Shown here one piece after another: positions 19,535-28,124 of a DNA stretch of 29,264 bases; positions within the stretch are counted from its first letter, which is position 1; each line of letters opens with the position of its first letter. The position numbers and the translations under genes were made by a program. Source of the stretch: a virus; the IMG/VR virus record IMGVR_UViG_3300030380_002079, positions 1-29,264 of that record. One strand, given 5' to 3'. The notes under the pieces are model-generated. The model had not been told where the DNA came from. It worked only from the letters and a program-made list of their open reading frames with translations, and ran no database searches.

Positions 19535-19565
19535 TTTTTGTAGTGGCGAATGTATTTGTAGGTAA
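19527..19565 (+). CDS. 12-residue cysteine microprotein 2
   Basis: MCDFCSGECICR, with four cysteines, preceded by AAGGAA six bases upstream of the ATG. It overlaps microprotein 1 by 8 bases, and its stop overlaps the next structural gene's ATG (TAATG at 19563-19567). MCxxC and CIC[KR] are shared with microprotein 1, so a short duplication is likely. A real product, or a translation-coupling device, are both possible. Confidence 0.45.
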   Translation: MCDFCSGECICR

Positions 19566-20044
19566 TGTTATCAGTTAAAGATAATAGTCGTTCTTTTAAA
19601 CAAGCCTTAAAAAACAAATCTAGTAGAGTTCAATCAGCAATTCAAAAAGCGTTAGCAGACGCTTCAGCATTTCAAGTTGATGCAATTAGAGAAAGAACTG
19701 AACAAAAAGGGAAAGATGTTCAAGGTAGATCATTTAAGCCATATTCAAAAAGTTATATTCAAGCTAGAAGAAAAAGATCAAATGACAGGTCTAATAGAGA
19801 TCAAACACCAAAAAGTTTTGTAGATTTAAATTTTACAGGAAAAATGTTTAGTTCATTGACATTTACCACAAGACCAAGCAGAGGTATATTATTTTTTAGA
19901 ACTGCACAACAATCTAAAAAAGCATTCATTCATAATACAGGAGTAGGTCGAATGCCAAAAAGAGAGTTTTTTGGTGTATCATTGTTGGAGCAAAAAAAAA
20001 TTAATGCAATTATTGGTAAAAGTATTAAAAAGGCTTTAGCATGA
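19565..20044 (+). CDS. Tail completion/virion morphogenesis protein (HK97 gp10-like)
   Basis: 159 residues, basic. Helical N-terminus (SFKQALKNKSSRVQSAIQKA), then RERTEQKGKDVQGRSFKPYS, a long basic loop (KSYIQARRKRSNDRSNRDQT), FTGKMFSSLTF, and the end HNTGVGRMPKREFFGVSLLE. The G..f.PYS..Y, L.fTG.M..s and HN.G...PkR.FfG features are those of phage virion morphogenesis/tail-completion proteins that join head and tail. It overlaps the tail terminator gene by 4 bases. Confidence 0.75.
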   Translation: MLSVKDNSRSFKQALKNKSSRVQSAIQKALADASAFQVDAIRERTEQKGKDVQGRSFKPYSKSYIQARRKRSNDRSNRDQTPKSFVDLNFTGKMFSSLTFTTRPSRGILFFRTAQQSKKAFIHNTGVGRMPKREFFGVSLLEQKKINAIIGKSIKKALA

Positions 20045-20484
20045 GTTTTAGAGAGAATATTGCCAATAATATTATAACTGTTCTTGACGCAGTCACATCA
20101 CCTATTGAGTTCAAAAAAATTACTAGAGAGCCATTCAAAGTTGAAGAATTATCAGACAAACAATTTCCCGCATTATATATTACTACATCTGATGAAAGCA
20201 GAGAAGATTTTGCACTTGGTGATTTTTCAGCAGGAAAAAGATCAGGTACTTTAGATTTTGTAATTATTGGATATGTAAAAGGAGCAGAAACTAACCTAGA
20301 TACAAAAAGAAACCAATTAATTGAAGTTGTAGAGGAAACCCTTGATACTGATAGAACAAGAGGTGGCAATGCTAAAGAAACAAAATTGATTGAGGCCAAT
20401 TCAGATGAAGGTACTCTTTTTCCTTTAGGTGCGGTGCGAATTGTGGTAAGGGTATTTTATGAATTTACAAGGGGTACTTCATAA
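20041..20484 (+). CDS. Tail terminator protein
   Basis: 147 residues. Features: MSFRENIANNIITVLDAVTS, a FPALYITTSDE strand, then TLDFVIIGYVKGAETNLDTK and QLIEVVEETLDTDR, with a closing GAVRIVVRVFYEFTRGT strand. A helix, beta strands, helix and final beta of this length match lambda U-like tail terminators that cap the tail tube. Its location between the gp10-like protein and tail tube agrees. The start overlaps the previous stop by 4 bases. Confidence 0.75.
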   Translation: MSFRENIANNIITVLDAVTSPIEFKKITREPFKVEELSDKQFPALYITTSDESREDFALGDFSAGKRSGTLDFVIIGYVKGAETNLDTKRNQLIEVVEETLDTDRTRGGNAKETKLIEANSDEGTLFPLGAVRIVVRVFYEFTRGTS

Positions 20485-20657
20485 TGGCTAAACGAATAAA
20501 AGTATTTATGCCAAATGGAAACGAAAGTATAGAAATTTGGGATAATCAACTTGATAATTTTCTTGCTAAAGGTTATAAATCTGAAGTAGAAAAGAAACCA
20601 ACAACAATCAAACCGAAAGTTGTTGAAATTAAAAAAGAAGAAAAAAAGGAGCAATAA
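20484..20657 (+). CDS. 57-residue protein with Lys/Glu tail before tail tube
   Basis: MAKRIKVFMPNGNESIEIWD, then NQLDNFLAKGYKSEVEKKPT and a KKEEKKEQ tail. The ATG overlaps the terminator gene's stop (TAATG). The N-terminal half could be a small beta-alpha unit. The FLAKGYK.E..KKP motif resembles the 18850 gene (WELRGWKPVEDKP). Its last bases contain the GGAG ribosome site of the tail tube gene. No family name known. Confidence 0.6.
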   Translation: MAKRIKVFMPNGNESIEIWDNQLDNFLAKGYKSEVEKKPTTIKPKVVEIKKEEKKEQ

Positions 20658-20660
20658 AAT

Positions 20661-21050
20661 ATGGCAACACATGTAGGAACAGCAGGTGTAGTTAAGGTTG
20701 GAGCAAATGCAGTTGCAGAAGTGACCGCATTCAACATAGACCAAACAACTGACACTGTAGAAGATACAAGCCTTACAGATACATCTAAATCGTATAAAGT
20801 TCTTAGAAATGACGCAACAGCAACTATTGAATGTCATTTTGACGAAACTGACACCACTGGACAGGGTGCATTAACACAAGGTGCTAGTGTGACTCTTAAT
20901 CTATTCCCAGAAGGAGCGGATTCAGGTGATACTTTTTTTACAGGCACAGCAATCGTAACAAGTATTGGACAAGCAGTTTCACTAGACGGAGTTATTTCAA
21001 GAACAATTAATGTTCAATTCTCTGGTGGCGTAAGTATAACAACAGTCTAA
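20661..21050 (+). CDS. Major tail tube protein
   Basis: 129 residues: beta-rich, no Cys except one, Thr/Gly/Ala-rich. GTAGVVKVGANAVAEVTAFN, then DQTTDTVEDTSLTDTSKSYK, FFTGTAIVTSIGQAVSLDGV, and ISRTINVQFSGGV match common siphoviral tail tube proteins in which ring hexamers stack along the tape measure. A GGAGCAATAAAAT spacing gives a usable ribosome site. Position immediately before the frameshifted chaperone is usual. Confidence 0.85.
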   Translation: MATHVGTAGVVKVGANAVAEVTAFNIDQTTDTVEDTSLTDTSKSYKVLRNDATATIECHFDETDTTGQGALTQGASVTLNLFPEGADSGDTFFTGTAIVTSIGQAVSLDGVISRTINVQFSGGVSITTV

Positions 21051-21053
21051 TAA

Positions 21054-21392
21054 ATGCCAAAAAAAGATTATCTGCAAGGTGCAGTCAATCACTTCAAACA
21101 TCAAGAAATTAAAGTTATTGAAGTTGAAGAATGGGGTTTAGTAGGCGAAGACGCTATATATGTTAAACCTTTTACTCTGTTAGAAAAATCAGAATTATTT
21201 AAAGATAATAACGATCTAATGGTTTTGATCGATATTATAGTAAAAAAAGCTGAAACTAAAGACGGTGAAAGAATGTTTGATCTTGAAAGTAAAGTCAAGA
21301 TGAAGAAATTTGTTGACCCAGATATTGTTGGAAGAATAGCAACAGAAATTATGGGGTCATCACAAACAAACACAGACCTAAAAAAAAAATAA
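21054..21392 (+). CDS. Tail assembly chaperone G-like protein
   Basis: 112 residues, acidic/basic mixed: MPKKDYLQGAVNHFKHQEIK, VEEWGLVGEDAIYVKPFTLL, EKSELFKDNNDLMVLIDIIV and RIATEIMGSSQTNTDLKKK. It ends with ctA AAA AAA AAA TAA, a run of ten A, where a fraction of ribosomes is expected to slip -1 and continue as a G-T fusion (21054-21568, 171 residues). G and GT chaperones load tail tube protein on the tape measure and are absent from the virion. The location between tail tube and tape measure is diagnostic. Confidence 0.85.
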   Translation: MPKKDYLQGAVNHFKHQEIKVIEVEEWGLVGEDAIYVKPFTLLEKSELFKDNNDLMVLIDIIVKKAETKDGERMFDLESKVKMKKFVDPDIVGRIATEIMGSSQTNTDLKKK

Positions 21393-21568
21393 CAAACGAC
21401 CATAATCTTCGGTTTCATTTCTACTTGGCCGAAAAATTACATAAAACGATAGGTGAAATAATGTCAATTCCTGTTGAAGAATTTGAATTATGGAACGCAT
21501 ATTATTCTGTAAAGCATGATGAAGAACAAAATGCTTTAAATAAACAGAAAATGAGTTTAAAAAGGTAA
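21389..21568 (+). CDS. Tail assembly chaperone T extension (via -1 frameshift)
   Basis: In the -1 frame, directly after the A10 run (21380-21389), the sequence is open to 21568: ITNDHNLRFHFYLAEKLHKT, IGEIMSIPVEEFELWNAYYS, VKHDEEQNALNKQKM. The LHKT.GE...IP..EF..W.AYY motif is the common T domain of tail chaperones. It has no start at its beginning (first ATG at 21461). The slip is a canonical poly-A -1 site, as in many siphoviruses. Ends 2 bases before the tape measure gene. Confidence 0.8.
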   Translation: MTNDHNLRFHFYLAEKLHKTIGEIMSIPVEEFELWNAYYSVKHDEEQNALNKQKMSLKR

Positions 21569-21570
21569 TA

Positions 21571-23796
21571 ATGTCTATTCAAAAATATTTAGTTGAAATT
21601 ATTGGAAAAGATAAGACTGGCAAAGCATTTAAACAAGTTCAAAATAATACTGATAAGGCCAAAGAATCAGTAATAAATTTAAAAAACGCAATTATTGCTC
21701 TTGGAACTGGTGCAGCAATAAGATCAATAATTAATACCACTGCAAAATTTCAAGATTTAAGAACTGCATTAACATCAGTCACAGGAAGTGCAGAGGGTGG
21801 TGCGGAAGCGTTTGCCTTCATATCAAAGTTTGCCACTCAAACTCAATTTGGTGTAGATGAGTTAACAGAAACATTTATCAAATTAAAAGCTGCAGGTATT
21901 GACCCAACACAAAAACTTTTAACTACCTTTACTGATACTGCTGCGGTCACGACAGACCAACTTGGGTCACTTCAAGCAATAACAGATTTATTTGCAAGGT
22001 CTATATCTGGTGGTCTTGGATTAGAAGATTTAAACAGATTGGCAGACCGAGGTGTTCCTGTTTTCAGAATATTAGAAGAACAATTAGGTTTAACTAGATT
22101 AGAAGTTTCTAAATTCGGACAAACTACTGAAGGAGCTGCAAAAGTAAGAGACGCACTTGTTCGAGGATTAAATCAATCATTTGGTGGTGCTACGGCTGAA
22201 AGGGTAAAAAACCTATCAACCCAAATGTCAAACTTAGGTATTGCGTTTACAAATGCACAAGATGTTCTCGGTCAAGGTTTTTCTGTAGAATTAGGTAATG
22301 CTTTAGACGGAATAACAAATTTTACTGTAGAAAATGAAGAACTTATAAGATCAATAGGTGAAGGACTAGGAGCTGCGTTAGGTGCAACAACTAAAGGTTT
22401 TAAAAATTTATTTGATAATGCAGAACTTTTAAGAAATATATTTACAGCATTAATTGCAATTAAACTTGCAACAGTTCTTTCAACAATAACAGTTTCAACA
22501 AAAACATTAACAACGGCTTTTGCAATTTTAAATTCAACTATGGCAAAAAATCCATTTTTAATTATAGGTGGAGTTGCTGTCACTGCAATAGCGTTATTCG
22601 GTAAAAAATTACAAGATTTAACAAATACCACTGACCTTGCTAGACAAATTCAAGAAAAATATACTGATGAGTTAGAAGCCACAACAAAAGCAACACAAGA
22701 CGCAAAAGAAGCAACAAGAGAATTTAACGAATCAACTATTAAATCATTAAATTTATCAACAGAAATTGTAGATAAAAATAGAGAAATAAATATTTTACGA
22801 GAAGCAAATTTAGAAATAGAACAAAAAATTAATCGATTAACAAAGGGGAAAGCTAATTTAAGTGGTCAAGCATTACAAGATTTAAAAGATGAAATAAAAA
22901 CTAACGAATTATTAATTGAAATTTTAGAAGAAGATATAGACCTATTAATAGAAAAGTCTAGAGCAGTTCAAGATGATACAAATTCAACTATAAAAAATAC
23001 TAAAGCCATTAAAGATAATATTCATGCCCAACGTGATCTTGGTAAGGAAATACTTGACGCAAGAAAAGCATTTGAAGATAAAGGTATGGCAACAATTAGA
23101 GAGTTTGACCCCGGTAGAGCAGAAATAGAAGCGGAGGCAAACAAACAAGCAACATTATTAAAACTTAGAAATGACGGGTTTATATCAGAAGAAAAATTTA
23201 GAAATTTATCTGAAATTTCACAAAGTGAATCAAATCAAAGATTATTTGAATTATTTAAACAAGGGAAACTAGATGAACTTGATTTTGCAAGAATGTCAGA
23301 GCAAACAAAAAGATCAATCCTTATTTCATCTGGTCGTGATGTTTTATCACAATTAGCACAAACTAACAAAAAAGCATTTCAAATTCACAAAGCTTTTGCC
23401 ATTGGTGAGGCAATTATATCTACACATCAAGGTGTTTCAAAAGGTTTGGCTAAAGGTTTTCCACTTGGTTATATTGAGGCAGCAATAACATTAGCAAAAG
23501 GTTTGGCGACTGTTTCAGCAATTAGAGCACAATCATTTCAAGGTAGAGCGTTGGGTGGTAATGTATCACAAGGCAAACCCTATATGGTCGGTGAACAAGG
23601 TGCTGAGTTATTTGTACCAAGTGAAACAGGAACTATTGTTGCCAATAAAGATTTAGGTCGTTCAACAAATGTTAATATAACAATTATGGCAAACGATACA
23701 GAAGGGTTTGATGATTTATTATTAAAAAGAAGATCAACTATTGTTAATGTGATTAATGACGCATTAAACACACAAGGAAAAGAGGCGTTAGTATGA
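21571..23796 (+). CDS. Tape measure protein
   Basis: 741 residues. N-terminal helix-rich part IIGKDKTGKAFKQVQNNTDK and AKFQDLRTALTSVTGSAEGG, the TMP core AFISKFATQTQFGVDELTET, LQAITDLFARSISGGLGLED, then two hydrophobic segments near residues 285-320 and 325-345, long coiled coils at 385-480, and a C-terminal GGNVSQGKPYMVGEQGAELF that is typical of tape measures. By the usual 0.15 nm per residue it predicts a tail of about 110 nm. Overlaps the next gene by 4 bases. No peptidase domain seen. Confidence 0.92.
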   Translation: MSIQKYLVEIIGKDKTGKAFKQVQNNTDKAKESVINLKNAIIALGTGAAIRSIINTTAKFQDLRTALTSVTGSAEGGAEAFAFISKFATQTQFGVDELTETFIKLKAAGIDPTQKLLTTFTDTAAVTTDQLGSLQAITDLFARSISGGLGLEDLNRLADRGVPVFRILEEQLGLTRLEVSKFGQTTEGAAKVRDALVRGLNQSFGGATAERVKNLSTQMSNLGIAFTNAQDVLGQGFSVELGNALDGITNFTVENEELIRSIGEGLGAALGATTKGFKNLFDNAELLRNIFTALIAIKLATVLSTITVSTKTLTTAFAILNSTMAKNPFLIIGGVAVTAIALFGKKLQDLTNTTDLARQIQEKYTDELEATTKATQDAKEATREFNESTIKSLNLSTEIVDKNREINILREANLEIEQKINRLTKGKANLSGQALQDLKDEIKTNELLIEILEEDIDLLIEKSRAVQDDTNSTIKNTKAIKDNIHAQRDLGKEILDARKAFEDKGMATIREFDPGRAEIEAEANKQATLLKLRNDGFISEEKFRNLSEISQSESNQRLFELFKQGKLDELDFARMSEQTKRSILISSGRDVLSQLAQTNKKAFQIHKAFAIGEAIISTHQGVSKGLAKGFPLGYIEAAITLAKGLATVSAIRAQSFQGRALGGNVSQGKPYMVGEQGAELFVPSETGTIVANKDLGRSTNVNITIMANDTEGFDDLLLKRRSTIVNVINDALNTQGKEALV

Positions 23797-24392
23797 GTGG
23801 AACTTACCCAACATCACCAAAATTTAAAACACTAGGTTTTCGTTCTGAACAAAAAACATTAACATCAACAACTGATAGTGGTAAAATGTTTAGTGTTCAA
23901 ATTGACGGCCAACGGTGGAAATTTTCCGCTTCATATCCTCCTATGGGTAGAACAACCTTTGCACCTGTATATGCTTTTATTATCAAACAAAGATCACAAA
24001 AAGAAACTTTCACAATAATTCCACCTGTTATATCAAGTGCAAGAGGCAATGAAACCGCAAATGTTTTAGTTAATGGTGCACATACTGCAGGTGATACAAC
24101 TATTACGATAGACGGACATCAAAACAATTCAGCAGGTGCATTTAAAGCAGGTGACCTAATTAAATTTGCTAGTCATAGTAAAGTTTACATGATTGTAGAA
24201 GATGTTACCCCTTCTGGTAATGCTTCAACAATTACAATAGAGCCACCATTAAGAAATGCTTTAGCAGATGATGAAGCAATAACTTATGACAATGTGCCAT
24301 TTACAGTTAGACTAACAAATGATGTTCAACAATTTAATACTGATGATTTAGACAAATATAATTTTGAAGTAGATTTTTGTGAGAGTTTATAA
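23793..24392 (+). CDS. Minor tail/distal tail-like protein
   Basis: 199 residues, beta-rich. SPKFKTLGFRSEQKTLTSTT is followed by MFSVQIDGQRWKFSASYPPM, FAPVYAFIIKQRSQKETFTI, a middle insert with AHTAGDTTITIDGHQNNSAG, then DNVPFTVRLTNDVQQFNTDD and FEVDFCESL. It follows the tape measure, where GTA gp12-type/distal tail (Dit) proteins are encoded. The repeated GD.I/TI.G motif suggests a small inserted beta domain. The Dit role is from position. Confidence 0.65.
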   Translation: MSGTYPTSPKFKTLGFRSEQKTLTSTTDSGKMFSVQIDGQRWKFSASYPPMGRTTFAPVYAFIIKQRSQKETFTIIPPVISSARGNETANVLVNGAHTAGDTTITIDGHQNNSAGAFKAGDLIKFASHSKVYMIVEDVTPSGNASTITIEPPLRNALADDEAITYDNVPFTVRLTNDVQQFNTDDLDKYNFEVDFCESL

Positions 24393-24937
24393 TGGCGAGA
24401 GGTTTATCAAATTCTTTAAAAACTGAACTAGCAAATCAAAATATAAAACCTATTTTATTGGTTGAAATTCTTTTTCCGACACCAGTAAGAATTACAAATC
24501 ATTATAAAGATATAACACATAATTCAAATACATATAATGCCAGTGGTCATTTATTGTCTATTTCAAGTAAAGCAGAAAGTGCAGAATTGAATGTATCTAA
24601 TTTCACAATAAATCTATCTGCTGTTGATATTACGTTTACATCAATAGTTTTAAATAATGTTGTTTCAAATGATATTGTCACTGTTGATATTGGTTTATTA
24701 AATAGCTCTGATGCTTTGATTGATACATACAATTACGATAAGGGATTTATTGAAAGTTTTAGAATTAATACAGATAGGGCAGAACTATCATTGATTTGTA
24801 CGTCGCATTTTTCTGATTTTAGTAGAATAGCAGGCCGTAAAACTAATGAAGGCAGCCAACAAAGGTTTTTTGCCTCTGATCGAGGGTTTGAATTTGCAGG
24901 TGCTACAGTTCAAGATATTAAATGGGGAAGGGCTTGA
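24392..24937 (+). CDS. DUF2163 / BR0599-like tail protein
   Basis: 181 residues. ARGLSNSLKTELANQNIKPI, then ILFPTPVRITNHYKDITHNS, VDIGLLNSSDALIDTYNYDK, and GRKTNEGSQQRFFASDRGFE with FAGATVQDIKWG. The G.kT...SQQrFF..Drg.E.a....DIkWG ending is characteristic of DUF2163/phage BR0599-type baseplate or hub proteins used by gene-transfer agents and alphaproteobacterial siphophages (GTA gp13 type). The adjacent gene is normally an NlpC/P60 peptidase but here it is HlyC-like. The ATG overlaps the upstream stop by one base (TAATG). Confidence 0.85.
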   Translation: MARGLSNSLKTELANQNIKPILLVEILFPTPVRITNHYKDITHNSNTYNASGHLLSISSKAESAELNVSNFTINLSAVDITFTSIVLNNVVSNDIVTVDIGLLNSSDALIDTYNYDKGFIESFRINTDRAELSLICTSHFSDFSRIAGRKTNEGSQQRFFASDRGFEFAGATVQDIKWGRA

Positions 24938-25323
24938 TTGAAGAAATTATTGCCTTTTATAAAAGATTTAAAATATATGAAGAATATTCAAACGATATAA
25001 TTTACGAACATATAAAACCAAGCATTAAATTAAATCAATTCAAAATATTTTACGATTCAGATATTTACGGGTTTATAAATTGGGCCTACTTAAATGATGT
25101 CCAAAAAAATAAATTTATCTATCACGCTATTATAGATCAAGGCAATTGGAATTGTGGTAATAATCTATGTTTTGCAAATTTTGTTTCTAGTAAAAATATA
25201 AGAGATATGATTAATTGGTGTAAAGAATATTTTGGCAATGAGCTGAAATATGATAATGCTGTTTGGATAAAGGCATTTAGAAACAACAAGATTATGAGGG
25301 TTAGAAATAAATGGCAGAAATAG
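24922..25323 (+). CDS. HlyC-like (toxin-activating lysine acyltransferase) fold protein in the tail operon
   Basis: 133 residues. HIKPSIKLNQFKIFYDSD, GFINWAYLND and GNWNCGNNLCFANFVSSKN align with HlyC/ApxC patterns (LPAI..NQ, Y.SWA.LS.E, W.SG...WF.DWIAPFGD). The HlyC catalytic His (H23) position falls at Tyr19 and Asp92 maps to Asn86, so both key residues seem substituted. HlyC acylates RTX toxins. Here it sits between DUF2163 and the J-like gene, where NlpC/P60 is usual. A GGGGAAGGG motif and in-frame TTG (24934) offer an alternative start. Non-catalytic or altered function is inferred. Confidence 0.65.
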   Translation: MGKGLIEEIIAFYKRFKIYEEYSNDIIYEHIKPSIKLNQFKIFYDSDIYGFINWAYLNDVQKNKFIYHAIIDQGNWNCGNNLCFANFVSSKNIRDMINWCKEYFGNELKYDNAVWIKAFRNNKIMRVRNKWQK

Positions 25324-28106
25324 TCAAAGGCATACAACAAATAACACAAAAAGTTGTATCTTGGTTTATAGATATTCCAGAAATTCCAGATACCCCTGAA
25401 GTTGAAGAAATAAGAGGTACTCTTCTAAACAAGAGTTCTAATAATGCTCAGATTCCTGTTGTTTATGGTGAAAGGCTACTTGGTGGCACCCGTGTATTTC
25501 TACAAACTAGCGGTACAGATAACACATACCTTTATGGTGCGTTGGTTCTTTGCGAGGGTGAGATAAATGCAATAACACAATTCCAAATTAATGATAGTGC
25601 CGTCACATTTTCTGGTAGTTTTGCTCATGGCACAGAAATAACTTCAAACGATTCAAAGTATGGAACAACAATAAAAATTCAACCATTTTTAGGTAAAGAC
25701 GATCAAATTGCTTCAAGCACATTAAGTGTATTATCAAATTGGGGAAGCAATCATAAATTATCAGGGGTTTGTTATATTGCGTTTAGAATTCAATGGGACG
25801 CAGATAAATATACAGGAATTCCAAATATAAAAGTTAAAGTTCAAGGTAAAAAAATATCAACATTTGATAATTCTAGTAATGAAACGACAAATCAATACTC
25901 AACAAATCCTGCATTTGTATTGTTAGATTTTTTAAGAAATGAAAGATATGGAAAAGGAATTGCATTAACAGAACTTGATATACCAAGTTTTTATACTGCC
26001 TCAACTATTGCTGATTCTACAGTCACATATTTTACAGGAACAACAGGTAAATTATTTGAATGTCATGCAGTCTTAAACACCAATAAAAAAATTATAGATA
26101 ATATAAAAAGTTTGTTAAGAGGTATGCGTGGATTAATGCCTTATGTCCAAGGTGTATATAAATTAATTATAGAAACAACAGGAAGCGCTGCAATATCATT
26201 AAATGAAGATAATATTATTGGTGGTATAGTTTTAGAAAGTGAAAGAAAAGATCAAAAATATAATCGTGTTTTAGTGAACTTTGTAAATCCCGACAAGAAT
26301 TATCAAGCAGACACTATTGTTTACGATACAGGTCATTCAACATTTAAAACAGAAGACGGTGGTTTTTTACAAGAGGGTAATATTACTTTAGATACAATTA
26401 TATCACCATATCAAGCCCACGAATTTGGTAAAATTATATTAGAAAGAAGTAGAAATAATTTAAAACTTGGATTAACAACAAATTATGAAACATTAGATTT
26501 GGCAATTGGTGATATTGTTAATGTATCATCAACTATTTTAGGAATGACTAATAAAGCATTCAGAGTTGGTGGAATGACATTAAATGCTAATTTCACTGCA
26601 TCCTTATCATTACAAGAACATCAGGAATCATGGTACTCCTTTTCAACCATTGATGAAGTAGCAACAATATCTGACACAAATTTTCCAGACCCATTTACCG
26701 TACAACCTCCATCTTCTATTACATTAACAGATGAACTGGTGGAATATTCTGAAGGTGTTGTTTTAACAAGATTAAATATCGCAGTTGGTGCTAGTCCAGA
26801 CCAATTTGTATCTCAATATCAAGTTGAGGTAAAGTTAAGCACAGAAAGTGACTTTAAAATATTAGCTGTTGGTTCTACTTTAAATTATGAAATGCTTAAT
26901 GTTATTGATGGAAGCACATACAATGTCAGAGTAAAAGCTATCAATTCAATAGGTGTTAATTCTTCATACGCAAGTGCTGATAGATTAATAATTGGTGCAA
27001 CACTACCACCTTCTGATGTTAAAAACTTCAGTGTTAATATGCTTGGTAATTCTCAAATGCAATTAAATTGGGATGCTAATACTGATCTTGATGTATCTTT
27101 TTATGAGATAAGATACCAAAATGTTTCTTCAAACGCACAGTGGAATAAATCAGTGAATTGGCTTCAAGTTCCTAGAACATCTGGAACATCAATTACAACT
27201 AATACAAGGAGTGGTGCTTTTTGTATAAAAGCCGTAGATAAACTTGGGAACGAAAGTAATAATGAAACAATTATATTTTCAAATATTGCACAAATAACAG
27301 AAAATTTTAAAGATATTCAAACACTTACAGAAGATATAACAGCAGGAACATTTGATAGTGATGTAGCATTGACAGATAGTAGTGGCACTAATTCTATTGT
27401 TTTAGATACTAAAAATGATTTTGATGATTTGACAGGAAACTTTGATAGTGCATCTGGTAATTTTGATTTAGGTGGTGCTGATGATAATATTGACGATGAG
27501 GGTTTTTATACTCTCAATCAATCTTTATCTTTATCGGCTATTTATGATGTTTCTTTCATCAAAAGTATTACAATAGACCAAATAGAAGACCCATACGATC
27601 AATTTGATAATGGTAGAGGTGTTGCTTTATTTGATGACGCTCCTGCTCCATTTGACGGTAATGACCCTACTAATGCCACTGCACAATTACAGATTGCTTC
27701 ATCAACCACATCATTAGATGATGCTACTGAATTTCAACCAATGAATACATCAACAACCTTTAAAGGAAGATATTTTAAATTTAAATTAAGACTTGCTAAT
27801 AAGAACAATAAAACTAGAGCATTTGTATCTGGTATTTCTATTGATGTAAAAATGCAGAAAAGAACCGAAACAGGAGAAGATCAAGCGAGCGGAACTACTA
27901 CAAAGACAATAACATTTACAAATCCATTCTTTGCATTACCGAGCATTGGTATAGCCGCTCAGAATATGGCAACAGGAGATTTTTATTCTATAAGTAATAA
28001 GTCAATAAGTGGATTTGATATTGTATTTCAGAACTCAAGTGGTACAAATATAAATCGAACTTTTGATTTTGTCGCTATTGGACATGGGTTGAAAAGTTCA
28101 TCATAA
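25311..28106 (+). CDS. Tail tip / host-specificity protein (J-like, GTA gp15-like)
   Basis: 931 residues. The N-terminal part (IPEIPDTPEVEEIRGTLLNK, NNAQIPVVYGERLLGGTRVF, LYGALVLCEGEINAITQFQI) is the conserved hub domain of J-like tail tip proteins. Residues about 195-460 follow with AFVLLDFLRNERYGKGIALT and RSRNNLKLGLTTNYETLDLA. Fibronectin-III-like segments lie near 468-565 and 565-660, and a variable C-terminal part from 660 onward. It binds the host surface receptor and forms the tail tip. It overlaps the HlyC-like gene by 13 bases. Ser/Thr/Asn-rich C-terminal region is the likely host-range determinant. Confidence 0.88.
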   Translation: MAEIVKGIQQITQKVVSWFIDIPEIPDTPEVEEIRGTLLNKSSNNAQIPVVYGERLLGGTRVFLQTSGTDNTYLYGALVLCEGEINAITQFQINDSAVTFSGSFAHGTEITSNDSKYGTTIKIQPFLGKDDQIASSTLSVLSNWGSNHKLSGVCYIAFRIQWDADKYTGIPNIKVKVQGKKISTFDNSSNETTNQYSTNPAFVLLDFLRNERYGKGIALTELDIPSFYTASTIADSTVTYFTGTTGKLFECHAVLNTNKKIIDNIKSLLRGMRGLMPYVQGVYKLIIETTGSAAISLNEDNIIGGIVLESERKDQKYNRVLVNFVNPDKNYQADTIVYDTGHSTFKTEDGGFLQEGNITLDTIISPYQAHEFGKIILERSRNNLKLGLTTNYETLDLAIGDIVNVSSTILGMTNKAFRVGGMTLNANFTASLSLQEHQESWYSFSTIDEVATISDTNFPDPFTVQPPSSITLTDELVEYSEGVVLTRLNIAVGASPDQFVSQYQVEVKLSTESDFKILAVGSTLNYEMLNVIDGSTYNVRVKAINSIGVNSSYASADRLIIGATLPPSDVKNFSVNMLGNSQMQLNWDANTDLDVSFYEIRYQNVSSNAQWNKSVNWLQVPRTSGTSITTNTRSGAFCIKAVDKLGNESNNETIIFSNIAQITENFKDIQTLTEDITAGTFDSDVALTDSSGTNSIVLDTKNDFDDLTGNFDSASGNFDLGGADDNIDDEGFYTLNQSLSLSAIYDVSFIKSITIDQIEDPYDQFDNGRGVALFDDAPAPFDGNDPTNATAQLQIASSTTSLDDATEFQPMNTSTTFKGRYFKFKLRLANKNNKTRAFVSGISIDVKMQKRTETGEDQASGTTTKTITFTNPFFALPSIGIAAQNMATGDFYSISNKSISGFDIVFQNSSGTNINRTFDFVAIGHGLKSSS

Positions 28107-28124
28107 TGAGGTAAATAATTAAAT

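Noticed and set aside
22272-22631. Leftward hydrophobic frame within the tape measure gene
   Set aside because: Shadow of the tape measure gene; no ribosome site and opposite to the whole operon.
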